Assembly (NCBI RefSeq): GCF_027594505.1
Contig: NZ_CP115149.1
Coordinates: 620,001 to 684,000 of the forward strand
DNA length: 64,000 nucleotides
Direction of reading: 5' to 3'
Source of the DNA: Tepidiforma flava
Lineage (GTDB): Bacteria > Chloroflexota > Dehalococcoidia > Tepidiformales > Tepidiformaceae
The notes below the pieces were generated by a model. That model was not told the DNA's origin. It saw nothing but the letters and a program-made list of their open reading frames with translations, and searched no databases. The position numbers and the translations under genes are program-made. Shown one piece after another: positions 55,165-63,191 of the stretch (positions within the stretch are counted from its first letter, which is position 1; the number at the start of each line of letters is the position of its first letter).

Positions 55165-56084
55165 GCGCGGCGAGCGAGACGGGGACGCCGTTCACCCTGA
55201 AGGCGACGGGGCACGTGGCGCGGCGGCAGCGGCTGTCGCGCATGTCGCGCTGGGTGCTCTTTTCGGCCACGATGCTGGCGGTGTTCGTGCTGGTGTACCT
55301 GATGCAGGACGTCGTGCGGCTGGGGTGGGAGCGGCTGAGCTGGGATTTTCTGACGTCGTACCCGTCGCGGCGGCCGCTGGACGCGGGGCTGCGGTCGTCG
55401 CTGCTGGGATGGCTGTGGCTGATGGGGGCGGTCATCGTAATGGCGGTGCCGCTGGCGATCGGGTCGGCGCTGTTCATCGAGGAGTTCGCGCCGCGGAACT
55501 GGTTCACGGAGCTGGTGCGGCTGAACATTTCGAACCTGGCCGGCGTGCCGAGCATCATCTACGGCATCCTCGGGCTGGCGGTCTTCGTGCGGGGGTTCGA
55601 CCTCTGGGGCATCACGCTGTTCCCGAGCCTGGGGCCGACCATCCTCGCGGGCGCGCTGACGCTGACGCTCATGATCCTGCCGATGACGATCATCGCCTCG
55701 GTGGAGGCGATTCGGCAGGTGCCGCCGAGCATCCGGGACGGGTCGCTGGCGCTGGGGGCGACCCAGTGGCAGACGGTGTGGCATCACATCCTGCCGGGCG
55801 CGATCCCGGGCATCATGACGGGCGTGATCCTGGCGATTGCGCGCGCGGCCGGCGAGACGGCGGCGCTCATCATGATTGGGGCCTTCGCGTTCATCGCCTT
55901 CGACAACACGAGCCTGATGCAGAGCTTCACGACGGTGCCGATCCAGATTTACAACTGGACGACGCTGCCGCAGGAAGGCTTCAGGGTTAACGCGGCGGCG
56001 GGCATCATCGTGCTCATGACGCTGGTGGTGGGCCTCAACCTCATCGCGGTGGTCATCCGCGAGAAGTTCCGGCGGTCCTGGTAG
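55161..56084 (+). CDS. pstA: phosphate ABC transporter permease PstA
   Basis: 307 residues, six membrane helices after a cytoplasmic N-terminus. Landmarks are FIEEFAPRNWFTELVRLNISNLAGVPSIIYGILGL and the coupling loop PPSIRDGSLALGATQWQTV. Starts within the pstC stop codon (ATGA). Second permease half of the PstSCAB phosphate importer. Confidence 0.92.
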   Translation: MSAASETGTPFTLKATGHVARRQRLSRMSRWVLFSATMLAVFVLVYLMQDVVRLGWERLSWDFLTSYPSRRPLDAGLRSSLLGWLWLMGAVIVMAVPLAIGSALFIEEFAPRNWFTELVRLNISNLAGVPSIIYGILGLAVFVRGFDLWGITLFPSLGPTILAGALTLTLMILPMTIIASVEAIRQVPPSIRDGSLALGATQWQTVWHHILPGAIPGIMTGVILAIARAAGETAALIMIGAFAFIAFDNTSLMQSFTTVPIQIYNWTTLPQEGFRVNAAAGIIVLMTLVVGLNLIAVVIREKFRRSW

Positions 56085-56111
56085 GCCGCGGGGGAAGGAG
56101 TCTTTTCGAAC

Positions 56112-56987
56112 ATGAGCAACAGCGTGGACCTCCGGCCGGCATCGACTGGGCAGCGGGCTGCGGAAGGGACGCTCGAGCGGCCGATGGCGCAGGCGCAGCC
56201 CGGCGCCATCGTCGAGCCCGAGGGCGAAATCGCCATCACGATCGAGAACCTGAGCCTCTGGTACGGGCCGAAGCAGGCGCTCACGAACGTTTCCATGAAG
56301 ATCCCGGCGCGGAAGGTGACGGCGCTCATCGGGCCCTCCGGCTGCGGGAAAAGCACCCTGCTGCGCTGCATCAACCGGATGAACGACCTGATCCCGACGG
56401 TCCGCATCCAGGGCAGCCTGTACTACCACGGGGTGAACCTGTACGGGCCTGACATCGACCCCGTCGAGGTGCGGCGCCGCATCGGAATGGTCTTCCAGAA
56501 GCCGAACCCCTTCCCGAAGTCGATTTACGACAACGTCGCCTTCGGCGCGCGGGTGAACGGCTTCAAGGGGAACCTGGACCAGCTGGTGGAGCAGTCGCTG
56601 CGGCGGGCTGCGCTCTGGGAAGAAGTGAAGGACAACCTGAAGAAGAGCGGGCTGGCGCTTTCGGGCGGGCAGCAGCAGCGGCTCTGCATCGCGCGGGCGA
56701 TTGCGAACCAGCCCGACGTCATCCTGATGGACGAGCCGTGCTCGGCGCTGGACCCGATCGCGACGCTGAAGATCGAGGACCTGATGCGGGAGCTCGTGAA
56801 GGACTACACCATCATCATCGTGACGCACAACATGCAGCAGGCGGCCCGCGTCTCGGACTACACCGCATTCATGCTCACCGACGAGCAGGTGACGGGGCAG
56901 CTGGTAGAATACGGGCCCACTGAGGAACTCTTTACGACGCCGAAGGACCGGCGGACCGAGGACTACATCAGCGGCCGCTTCGGCTAA
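56112..56987 (+). CDS. pstB: phosphate ABC transporter ATPase PstB
   Basis: 291 residues. Walker [10 protein letters not shown], signature [16 protein letters not shown], Walker [15 protein letters not shown]-loop VTHN. An N-terminal extension of ~30 residues precedes the core, so the translated start might also be a later Met (MAQAQPG, residue 25). GGGAAGG lies upstream of the ATG used. Confidence 0.94.
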   Translation: MSNSVDLRPASTGQRAAEGTLERPMAQAQPGAIVEPEGEIAITIENLSLWYGPKQALTNVSMKIPARKVTALIGPSGCGKSTLLRCINRMNDLIPTVRIQGSLYYHGVNLYGPDIDPVEVRRRIGMVFQKPNPFPKSIYDNVAFGARVNGFKGNLDQLVEQSLRRAALWEEVKDNLKKSGLALSGGQQQRLCIARAIANQPDVILMDEPCSALDPIATLKIEDLMRELVKDYTIIIVTHNMQQAARVSDYTAFMLTDEQVTGQLVEYGPTEELFTTPKDRRTEDYISGRFG

Positions 56988-57010
56988 GGCGTCAGCAAGG
57001 GGGCGCGGGG

Positions 57011-57676
57011 ATGACACGGGACCTGTTCAACGCGGAGCTGCGCCAGCTGCAGGACGACGTGCTGACGCTCGGCTCGATGGCGGAGAAGGCGATCCTCGAC
57101 GCCCTCGAATCGATGCGCGACGGCGATGTGGAGTGGTCCCGGCGGATCATCGAGGACGACCAGCGGATCAACAAGAAGCGGTTCGAAATCGAGGACCGGG
57201 CGATTTTCGTCATCGCCTCGCAGCAGCCGATGGCGACGGACCTCCGTGCGCTGGCGAGCATCCTGTACATCATCACGGACCTGGAGCGGATCGCCGACCA
57301 CGCGGAGGGCATCGCCCGGATCAACACGATGATGGAGCCGGAGCCGCTGCCGCGGCGGCTGGGCTACATCCCGGCGATGGCCGACCGGGCCGTTGCGATG
57401 CTGCGCGATTCGCTAAAGGCGTACATCGAGATGGACGTCGACGCCGCCGTGCAGATTTGCAACGCCGACGATGAGGTCGACCGGCTGCAGGACAGCGTGT
57501 ACGAGGACTGCATCCAGCAGATGGTGGCGAACCCGGCGACCATCCAGCGGAACACCTACCTGCTCTGGACGGCGCACAACATCGAACGGATCGCGGACCG
57601 GTGCACGAACATCTGCGAGCGGGTGGTGTACACGGTCACCGGGCACATGGACGAGCTGAACGTCTCACGCTACTGA
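57011..57676 (+). CDS. phoU: phosphate signalling protein PhoU
   Basis: 221 residues, the two three-helix bundles of PhoU (RDLFNAELRQLQDDVLTLGSMAEKAI; ALLASILYIITDLERIADHAEGIARI; AHNIERIADRCTNICERVVY). The repeated D.ERI(A/G)D metal-cluster motifs are kept. It links Pst transport to the sensor kinase and is last in the operon. The tRNA-His gene follows on its own promoter. Confidence 0.93.
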   Translation: MTRDLFNAELRQLQDDVLTLGSMAEKAILDALESMRDGDVEWSRRIIEDDQRINKKRFEIEDRAIFVIASQQPMATDLRALASILYIITDLERIADHAEGIARINTMMEPEPLPRRLGYIPAMADRAVAMLRDSLKAYIEMDVDAAVQICNADDEVDRLQDSVYEDCIQQMVANPATIQRNTYLLWTAHNIERIADRCTNICERVVYTVTGHMDELNVSRY

Positions 57677-57717
57677 CGAGCCCGGGACGTGAATGGCGCC
57701 AAGCGGCCCCGGGCTGA

Positions 57718-57723
57718 TAGGAT
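57718..57723 (+). promoter_or_regulatory. -10 box of tRNA-His
   Basis: TAGGAT 13 nt upstream of the tRNA, consistent with a short 5' leader. Confidence 0.45.
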
Positions 57724-57736
57724 GAAGGCGCGCCAT

Positions 57737-57813
57737 GGCGGGCGTAGCGTAGTGGTTAACGCGTCTGATTGTGGCTCAGAAGATCGTGGGTTCGAATCCC
57801 ACCGCTCGCCCCA
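57737..57813 (+). tRNA. tRNA-His (anticodon GTG)
   Basis: Full cloverleaf: acceptor GCGGGCG with CGCTCGC (one G-U), D-arm GCGTAGTGGTTAACGC, anticodon stem TCTGA/TCAGA with loop TTGTGGC, T-arm GTGGG-TTCGAAT-CCCAC. The His identity elements G-1 (57737) and C73 (57810) are both encoded, and CCA follows in the DNA. Confidence 0.95.
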
Positions 57814-57850
57814 TCGTTTTCCCCCTTCCCGCTTCCATCTCCAGCCTCAA
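57814..57850 (+). repeat. C-rich, G-poor tract after tRNA-His
   Basis: Pyrimidine tract with CCC/CTC at about 7-nt spacing (cccccttcccgcttccatct). Similar in composition and position to the two heptamer arrays that follow minus-strand stop codons; weaker as a repeat. Confidence 0.4.
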
Positions 57851-57867
57851 CACCGGGCAGGGCTCCC

Positions 57868-58734
57868 GTGACGGGCGCTGAGCGGTTGCTGCGGCCGCCG
57901 CTCGAGGACGCGCTGGCGGCCTACCGCGCGCAGGTGCTGGCGAACCGCGCGTACATCGACGCCCTCGAAGGCGAGCGGCCGCCGGGCCACGATTACTGGG
58001 CATCGCGCGCGCCGAGCTTCCGGCCGGGCCGGGCGCCGCTCCCGGAGCTGGGGCTGCTGCTCGAGCTTGCCGAACCCGGCGATACGTGGCTGGACATCGG
58101 CGCGGGCGGCGGCCGGTTCGCGGTGCCGCTGGCAGAGCGGGTTGCCCGGGTGGTCGCCATCGAACCGTCGCCGTCGATGCGGGCGCAGCTGGCGGAGGCG
58201 GCACGGGAGGCAGGCCGGGACAACATCGAGATCGTCGAGCTGACGTGGCCGCCGGCCGACGGCGCCGCGGCGCCGGAGGGCGACGTTTCGCTGGCGGCGA
58301 ACGTGCTGTACGCGATCGACGACGTCGGCGCCTTCATCGCGGCGATGGAGCGGCAGACGCGGCGGACCTGCGCCGTCGTAGCGTTCGACCGGGCGCCGAA
58401 TACGCCGCTGCCCGGGCTGTGGCGGGAGCTCTGGGGCAGCGAGTTCCGGGAACTCCCCGCGCTGCGGGAGATCGTCGCGGTGCTGCTGGCGATGGGGCGG
58501 CGGGTGCGGGTCGAGCCGCTGCCGCCCGTGCCGCTCGAGCCGCGGCCGGCCGGCGACATCGCGAACGACTACGCGTGGATGTACCACGTGCGGCCGGGGA
58601 TTCCCGGCTACGAAGCGAAGCTGGAGCGGTTCCGCGAACTGGTCGCGAAGCATTGCGGCGCGGGCGGCGGGCTCGCCGTTCCGCCGGTGGTGCGGCGGTA
58701 CTCGTCGGTCATTTCGTGGCCGGTGGAGCGCTGA
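57868..58734 (+). CDS. class I SAM-dependent methyltransferase
   Basis: 288 residues. SAM motif I is WLDIGAGGGRFAVPLA (about 75-90), then RVVAIEPSPSMRAQL and the post-I LTWPPADG; the rest follows the Methyltransf_11/25 pattern. Motif I is clear, so methyl transfer is likely; the substrate is unknown. The GTG start at 57868 follows a GGGCAGGG stretch; upstream codons would run through the tRNA gene. Confidence 0.78.
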   Translation: MTGAERLLRPPLEDALAAYRAQVLANRAYIDALEGERPPGHDYWASRAPSFRPGRAPLPELGLLLELAEPGDTWLDIGAGGGRFAVPLAERVARVVAIEPSPSMRAQLAEAAREAGRDNIEIVELTWPPADGAAAPEGDVSLAANVLYAIDDVGAFIAAMERQTRRTCAVVAFDRAPNTPLPGLWRELWGSEFRELPALREIVAVLLAMGRRVRVEPLPPVPLEPRPAGDIANDYAWMYHVRPGIPGYEAKLERFRELVAKHCGAGGGLAVPPVVRRYSSVISWPVER

Positions 58735-58774
58735 CGGGCACCCCCGGGGCGGCGGGCGGCTCATGGAAAGCACC

Positions 58775-58807
58775 GGGGCCGCAGCCTCTCCCACTGGCTG
58801 CGGCCCC
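58775..58807. terminator. 12-bp stem-loop between convergent genes
   Basis: GGGGCCGCAGCC and GGCTGCGGCCCC around a 9-nt loop, between the methyltransferase (+) and secreted protein (-) stop codons. Symmetric, so it could act on both transcripts. No T-run on either side. Confidence 0.6.
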
Positions 58808-58833
58808 TGCGGAGCTTCAGACGGCTGGCGTGG

Positions 58834-59133
58834 TCAGTTGGTGCCGTCTTTGGCGAGCTGGGGAAGGAAGCGGAAGTAGCGATCCTGGCCGCCACCGGGG
58901 TAGAAGCCGGATGCGACGGCGTAGTCGCCGCCCGTGGAGCGGCCGGTGAGCGGCTGGCCGATGGCGGCGCGAACTTCGTAGTCGCCGGCGGCGGAGCGGC
59001 CGCCGCCGGAGGTCGTGCGCCACCAGAGTTCGTAGCTGCCGCTGGAGACTTGCCCGAGGACGGCGGCAATGGTCGCCCCGCCGGCGAAGGCGGCAGCAGC
59101 GAGCGCGACGGCGCGGCGGGTTCGGCGGCTCAT
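58834..59133 (-). CDS. secreted protein with IGQP/GFYPG motif
   Basis: 99 residues. Signal peptide (RRAVALAAAAFAGGATIAAVLG), then a short segment that reads RTTSGGGRSAAGDYEVRAAIGQPLTG and GGDYAVASGFYPG. Such IGQP...GGxYxLxxGFW repeats occur in surface proteins of many Chloroflexota. The ATG overlaps the upstream gene's stop (ATGA). Function unknown; possibly binds the neighbouring secreted protein. Confidence 0.6.
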   Translation of the reverse strand: MSRRTRRAVALAAAAFAGGATIAAVLGQVSSGSYELWWRTTSGGGRSAAGDYEVRAAIGQPLTGRSTGGDYAVASGFYPGGGQDRYFRFLPQLAKDGTN

Positions 59134-60173
59134 TTCGTGATGACCAGGACGTTGAACGTCGCACCCGGCGGAAAGTCCGCCCCGTTGATGCTGCGGATCG
59201 TCCACTTGCCCGCTACGCCGGCGCAGGGTGCCGTCGAATCAAGCCGGTAATCAACCCTCACGGCGATCGGGTCGGTTGGCAGCGAGCCTAGGAATTGGGG
59301 CGTCACGAAAACGAGCGCGTCAGGATTGTTATCGAGGAGGGGATGCGTCAGAACCGTGATTGCATCCGAACCGGTGCAGGTGTTCTTGCTCGTTCCGCTA
59401 GTGACGACGTTGTGGACGAAGGCGATGTCGTCCGAGACCTTGAGGGCGCCGTCGAGCTCGAGGGCGACCGGGCCGACGAAGGCGCCCGCCGTGCCCTGGG
59501 TCGCAAAGCCGCGGACGCCGACCCCATTCGGTGCCGTCGCCTCGCCCTGGACGCCAGCGCCGCCGCCGGCGTTGACGCCAAGGACGGCGGGGTATTCGGC
59601 GGGGTCGGTCGTGGTGCGGTTGCCGGCGATGGCGATGCCCGTGCCGGCCTGGTTGACGGTGATGAGACCCGACGGGGTGGAGGGAGCGCCGGCCGTGTTG
59701 CCGCCGACTGCGAGCGGGACTTTGAGGCTGCCCGCGCTGGCGGCGAAGAGCGCGTAGGGGGCCGGGCTCACCGGCTGGCGGGGCGACAGGACCGTGAAGG
59801 CGCCCGTGGAGCTGCCGGGCCGGACCGCGATCTCCATCCAGCGGGCATCGCCCTGGAACACGGAGGCGCCGAAATCGAGGTCGACGGTGAAGAGGCCGTT
59901 GGTCACCTGGACGTCGTCGCGGGTGACGGTCGCGCCGACCTGGGCGCCGCCGGTATCGGCGTCGTAGAGGATGAAGCGGAGGTCGTAGGCGCCGTTGGCC
60001 GGGCTGCCGCCGTCGGTGAGGCGGCCCTGGTAGGTGAAGTTGGTCGTGAGGGCGGTGGCGAATTCGACGCGGGAGCCGCCGGGGCCGTCATCGCCGAGGA
60101 CGGTAGCGATGGGGACGAGGGCGGCTGCGCCGAGCAGGGCGGCTGCGGCGGCCAGGACGCGGTTCCGGCGCAC
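59130..60173 (-). CDS. secreted beta-rich protein with YQGRL domain
   Basis: 347 residues. Signal peptide (about 1-27) followed by TNFTYQGRLTDGGSPANGAYDLRFILYDADTGG, a motif found at the start of many Chloroflexota and Bacteroidota surface proteins, then a linker of GNT/GVGVRG-type turns resembling tail-fibre or collagen-like stalks, and a C-terminal domain with TCTGSD and a Cys pair (C...C) near the end. A strong GAGGAGG site is 5 nt before the GTG start, and a TATAAT box lies at 60208-60203. Function unknown. Confidence 0.65.
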   Translation of the reverse strand: MRRNRVLAAAAALLGAAALVPIATVLGDDGPGGSRVEFATALTTNFTYQGRLTDGGSPANGAYDLRFILYDADTGGAQVGATVTRDDVQVTNGLFTVDLDFGASVFQGDARWMEIAVRPGSSTGAFTVLSPRQPVSPAPYALFAASAGSLKVPLAVGGNTAGAPSTPSGLITVNQAGTGIAIAGNRTTTDPAEYPAVLGVNAGGGAGVQGEATAPNGVGVRGFATQGTAGAFVGPVALELDGALKVSDDIAFVHNVVTSGTSKNTCTGSDAITVLTHPLLDNNPDALVFVTPQFLGSLPTDPIAVRVDYRLDSTAPCAGVAGKWTIRSINGADFPPGATFNVLVITK

Positions 60174-60202
60174 GGGAACCTCCTCGCGGTGAAATCCCGG
60201 GG

Positions 60203-60208
60203 ATTATA
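60203..60208 (-). promoter_or_regulatory. -10 box of the secreted-protein operon
   Basis: Consensus TATAAT on the minus strand, followed by a leader with GAGGAGG. Confidence 0.55.
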
Positions 60209-60230
60209 GATCATCCGATCAAGCAGGTGA

Positions 60231-60258
60231 GCAAACTGGGGGCAAACACCGTGTTAAT
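60231..60258 (+). promoter_or_regulatory. 11-bp-period direct repeats upstream of mgtE
   Basis: GCAAAC (60231), GCAAAC (60242) and GTTAAT (60253), each exactly 11 bp apart and ending 9 bp before the -35 box. The layout matches the Pho box at pstS, so an OmpR-family activator is likely. Confidence 0.45.
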
Positions 60259-60267
60259 GGACGGCGA

Positions 60268-60296
60268 TTGACCGTTCCGGGGGCCGGGCGTACGTT
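60268..60296 (+). promoter_or_regulatory. mgtE promoter
   Basis: TTGACC, a 17-nt spacer and TACGTT. Transcription would start near 60303. Confidence 0.6.
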
Positions 60297-60317
60297 CGGC
60301 CACGTGCGCACACCCGC

Positions 60318-61703
60318 GTGCCTCGAACCTCCGCAACGCAGGACTCTTCCGTGGCCGATGACGTGGCTGTCCGGGAGCTTTTCGATGATGCACGCGCGCT
60401 TGCGGCGAGCGGCGAGTGGGCGAAGCTCGTCGCGCTCGTAACCTCACTCCACCCTGCTGACCTGGCGGAACTGGTCCTCGAGCTCCCGGAGGAGGAGCGC
60501 GCCGCGCTGCTCGACCACCTGCCGACGGACATCGTGGCGGAGCTCTTCGAGTACGTCGAAGACGACGACCTGCGGGAGCTGATCAAGAGCGTCGGCGTCA
60601 AGGACCTGCCGGCGGTGCTGGAGGAGGCGGAGGACGACGTCGCCGCCGACGTCATCCAGCAGCTGGAGCCGGAGGAGCAGGCGGAGACGCTGGCGCAGAT
60701 GGACCGCGGCGAAGAGGTCGCGGAGCTGCTCCAGTACGGCGACGAATCGGCAGGCGGCATCATGTCGCGCGGGTTCGTCGCCCTGAACGAGAACATTTCG
60801 GTGCAGCAGGCGATCGACTACCTGCGCGTGCTGCGGCCACCCTCGGACCGGGCCTACTACCTGTACGTAGTCGACAACGACCGGGTGCTGCAGGGGGTCG
60901 TTTCGATCCGCGACCTGCTGGTGTCATCGCCGAAGACGCTCCTGAAGGAGATCACCCAGCGGGACGTCCACGCCGTGACGACGGACGCGGACCAGGAGGA
61001 GGCGGCGCGCATCCTGCAGAAGTACAACCTGCTGGCCGTGCCGGTGGTGGATGCCGAGGGGCGGCTCGAAGGCGTGATGACGGCCGACGACCTCATCGAC
61101 GTCCTGCAGGAAGAGGCGACCGAGGACATGTACCGGATGGTCGGCCTCGACGAGACAGAATCGGTGATGGCGCCGGTGATGAAGTCGGTGCGCCGGCGGG
61201 TGCCGTGGCTGCTGGTGAACCTCGCGACGGCGTTCCTGGCGGCGTTCGTCGTCGCGCCGTTCGAACATACGATTTCGCGCGCGGCAACGCTCGCCGTGTT
61301 CATGCCGATCATCGCGGGGCACGCAGGGAACACCGGGACGCAGGTCGTGACGCTCGTCGTGCGCGGGCTGGCCATCGGCGAGGTGCGGCTCGGGGACTGG
61401 CTGACGGTCCTGCGGAAGGAGCTGGCATTCGGCATCATCCACGGCATCGTGGCGGGGGTGCCGACCGCCGTGCTGGGCCTGCTGCTCTCGTTCAACCCGT
61501 GGCTGGGCGCGGTGGTGTTCGGGGCGCTCGTTGCCGACGTGATCATCGCCGGGCTGCTCGGGGCGGTAATCCCGCTCGCGATCAAGCGGCTCGGCGGCGA
61601 CCCGGCGGTGGCGGGCGCGATCTGGCTGACCACGTTCACCGATATCCTCGGGTTCCTCATCCTGCTCGGGACGGGCACGATCCTCATCGATCGCCTGTCG
61701 TAG
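60318..61703 (+). CDS. mgtE: MgtE-family magnesium transporter
   Basis: 461 residues. N-terminal helical domain (HPADLAELVLELPEEERAALLDHL), CBS pair (VSIRDLLVSSPK; LAVPVVDAEGRLEGVMTADDLIDVL), and five membrane helices with the pore-lining NTGTQVVTLVVRGLA. CBS domains sense Mg2+ and close the channel. An in-frame GTG at 60351, with AGGA 7 nt upstream, is a good alternative start (450 aa). The 3' end overlaps the photolyase gene by 20 nt. Confidence 0.92.
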   Translation: MPRTSATQDSSVADDVAVRELFDDARALAASGEWAKLVALVTSLHPADLAELVLELPEEERAALLDHLPTDIVAELFEYVEDDDLRELIKSVGVKDLPAVLEEAEDDVAADVIQQLEPEEQAETLAQMDRGEEVAELLQYGDESAGGIMSRGFVALNENISVQQAIDYLRVLRPPSDRAYYLYVVDNDRVLQGVVSIRDLLVSSPKTLLKEITQRDVHAVTTDADQEEAARILQKYNLLAVPVVDAEGRLEGVMTADDLIDVLQEEATEDMYRMVGLDETESVMAPVMKSVRRRVPWLLVNLATAFLAAFVVAPFEHTISRAATLAVFMPIIAGHAGNTGTQVVTLVVRGLAIGEVRLGDWLTVLRKELAFGIIHGIVAGVPTAVLGLLLSFNPWLGAVVFGALVADVIIAGLLGAVIPLAIKRLGGDPAVAGAIWLTTFTDILGFLILLGTGTILIDRLS

Positions 61704-63096
61704 CCGCGTTCCGGACCTGTTCGAACACGTGCACGGCGCGGACGCGGGCAGCCGCGTGGTCGACGATCGGCGCGGGGTAGTCGCGGCCGATGACGCAGCC
61801 CGCGGCCTGCTGGACGGACGGGGGCATGGTCCAGGGTTCATGGATGTAGCGGTCGGGCACGCGGCGGAGTTCGGGCAGCCAGCGGCGGAGGTAGACGCCC
61901 CCGGGGTCGAACTTCTTCGACTGGAGGACGGGGTTGAAGATGCGGAAGTAGGGCTGCGGGTCGGTGCCCACGGAGGCGGCCCACTGCCAGCCGCCGTCGT
62001 TGTTGGCGACGTCGCCGTCGACGAGATGGCGCATGAAGTGCGTTTCGCCGAGCCGCCAGTCGAGGAGAAGTTCCTTCGCGAGGAAGGAGGCGGCGACCAT
62101 ACGGGCGCGGTTGTGCATGTAGCCGGTGGCGGCGAGTTCGCGCATGGCGGCATCGACGAGGGGGTAGCCGGTGCGGCCGGCGGCCCAGGCCTCGAACGCG
62201 GCCGGGTCGCCGCGCCAGGGAATGGCGGCGTAGGCCTGCTGGAACGGTTCGCGCAGGACGCGGGGGTGGTGCCAGAGGATGTGGTGGTAGAACTCGCGCC
62301 AGGCGACCTCGGCGACGAATTTCGCGGTGTCGCAGGGGAGGGCGCGGGCGCGGGTCACGACTTCGAGCGGCGAGAGGAGGCCGAACCGCAAGTCCTGGCT
62401 GAGGCGGGAGGTGCCGGCGAGGTCGAGCCGGTCGCGGGTGTCGGCGTAGGCGCACACGGGACCGGCGAGGAAGCGTTCGAGACGGGCGCGGGCGGCTGAT
62501 TCGCCGGCGGGGAGGACAGCGTCGACGGGGCGCGGCAGGCCGAGCGCCTCCAACCGCGGGAGCGCGCCGGGGTCAGGGTGGCCGGCGGCCGGGATGGCGG
62601 CGGGGGCGGGCAGCGGGGCGCGGAGGGGGAGGGCGCTCCACGCACGGTAGAAGGGCGTGAAGACGGTGAGGGGCTGGCCCGCTGCGCCGCGGACGTCCTC
62701 CGGCTCGTGGACGAGCGTGCCGCGGCGCGCGTGAAAGGCGATGCCCTGCCCTGCGAGCGCGCGGGCGACGGCGGCATCGCGACGGCGGGCGTAGGGCGAG
62801 TAATCGCGCGAGACGAAGACGGCGGCGGCGCCGACCTCGCGGGCGAAACGCGGCACGTCGTCGGCCGGGCGGCCGATGCGGACGTGGAGGCGGGCGCCGC
62901 GCTCGCGGAGGGCGGCATCGAGCTCCTGGAGCGAGGCGAGGAGGAAGGCCGTGCGGTTGGCCGAGGCCCAGCGGCCGCTGAGGAGGGCCGGGTCGAGGAC
63001 GAAGAGAGGCGCGACCGGGCCGGCTTCGATGGCCGCCGCGAGCGCCGGGTGGTCGTGGAGGCGGAGGTCGCGCCGGAACCAGAGGACGCTGGTCAT
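61684..63096 (-). CDS. phr: deoxyribodipyrimidine photolyase (class I CPD, cryptochrome/photolyase family)
   Basis: 470 residues. N-terminal antenna-binding alpha/beta domain (VLWFRRDLRLHDHPAL), then the helical FAD domain with TSRLSQDLRFGLLSP, REFYHHILWHHP and the strongly conserved RTGYPLVDAAMRELAATGYMHNR followed by DGDVANNDGGWQW and FNPVLQSKKFDP. All FAD-pocket motifs of class I CPD photolyases are present, so light-driven repair is likely. The ATG is divergent from the CoA-transferase gene. Confidence 0.92.
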   Translation of the reverse strand: MTSVLWFRRDLRLHDHPALAAAIEAGPVAPLFVLDPALLSGRWASANRTAFLLASLQELDAALRERGARLHVRIGRPADDVPRFAREVGAAAVFVSRDYSPYARRRDAAVARALAGQGIAFHARRGTLVHEPEDVRGAAGQPLTVFTPFYRAWSALPLRAPLPAPAAIPAAGHPDPGALPRLEALGLPRPVDAVLPAGESAARARLERFLAGPVCAYADTRDRLDLAGTSRLSQDLRFGLLSPLEVVTRARALPCDTAKFVAEVAWREFYHHILWHHPRVLREPFQQAYAAIPWRGDPAAFEAWAAGRTGYPLVDAAMRELAATGYMHNRARMVAASFLAKELLLDWRLGETHFMRHLVDGDVANNDGGWQWAASVGTDPQPYFRIFNPVLQSKKFDPGGVYLRRWLPELRRVPDRYIHEPWTMPPSVQQAAGCVIGRDYPAPIVDHAAARVRAVHVFEQVRNAATTGDR

Positions 63097-63191
63097 CGCG
63101 CCGGAGTGTGGCAGGCGCGGGCGAACGGCCGCAGTGATCGCGCCCGCATGGCGGTTGCGGCGTTCACCGGGATGCGGGCACCCTGTGGCCC

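Noticed and set aside
57689-57871. A short frame across the tRNA-His gene
   Set aside because: It reads through the cloverleaf; the tRNA explains the sequence.
63097-63191. Leaderless promoters for photolyase and CoA-transferase
   Set aside because: CACACT (8 nt) and CACCCT (7 nt) fit only weakly, so I left them out of the list of sixteen.
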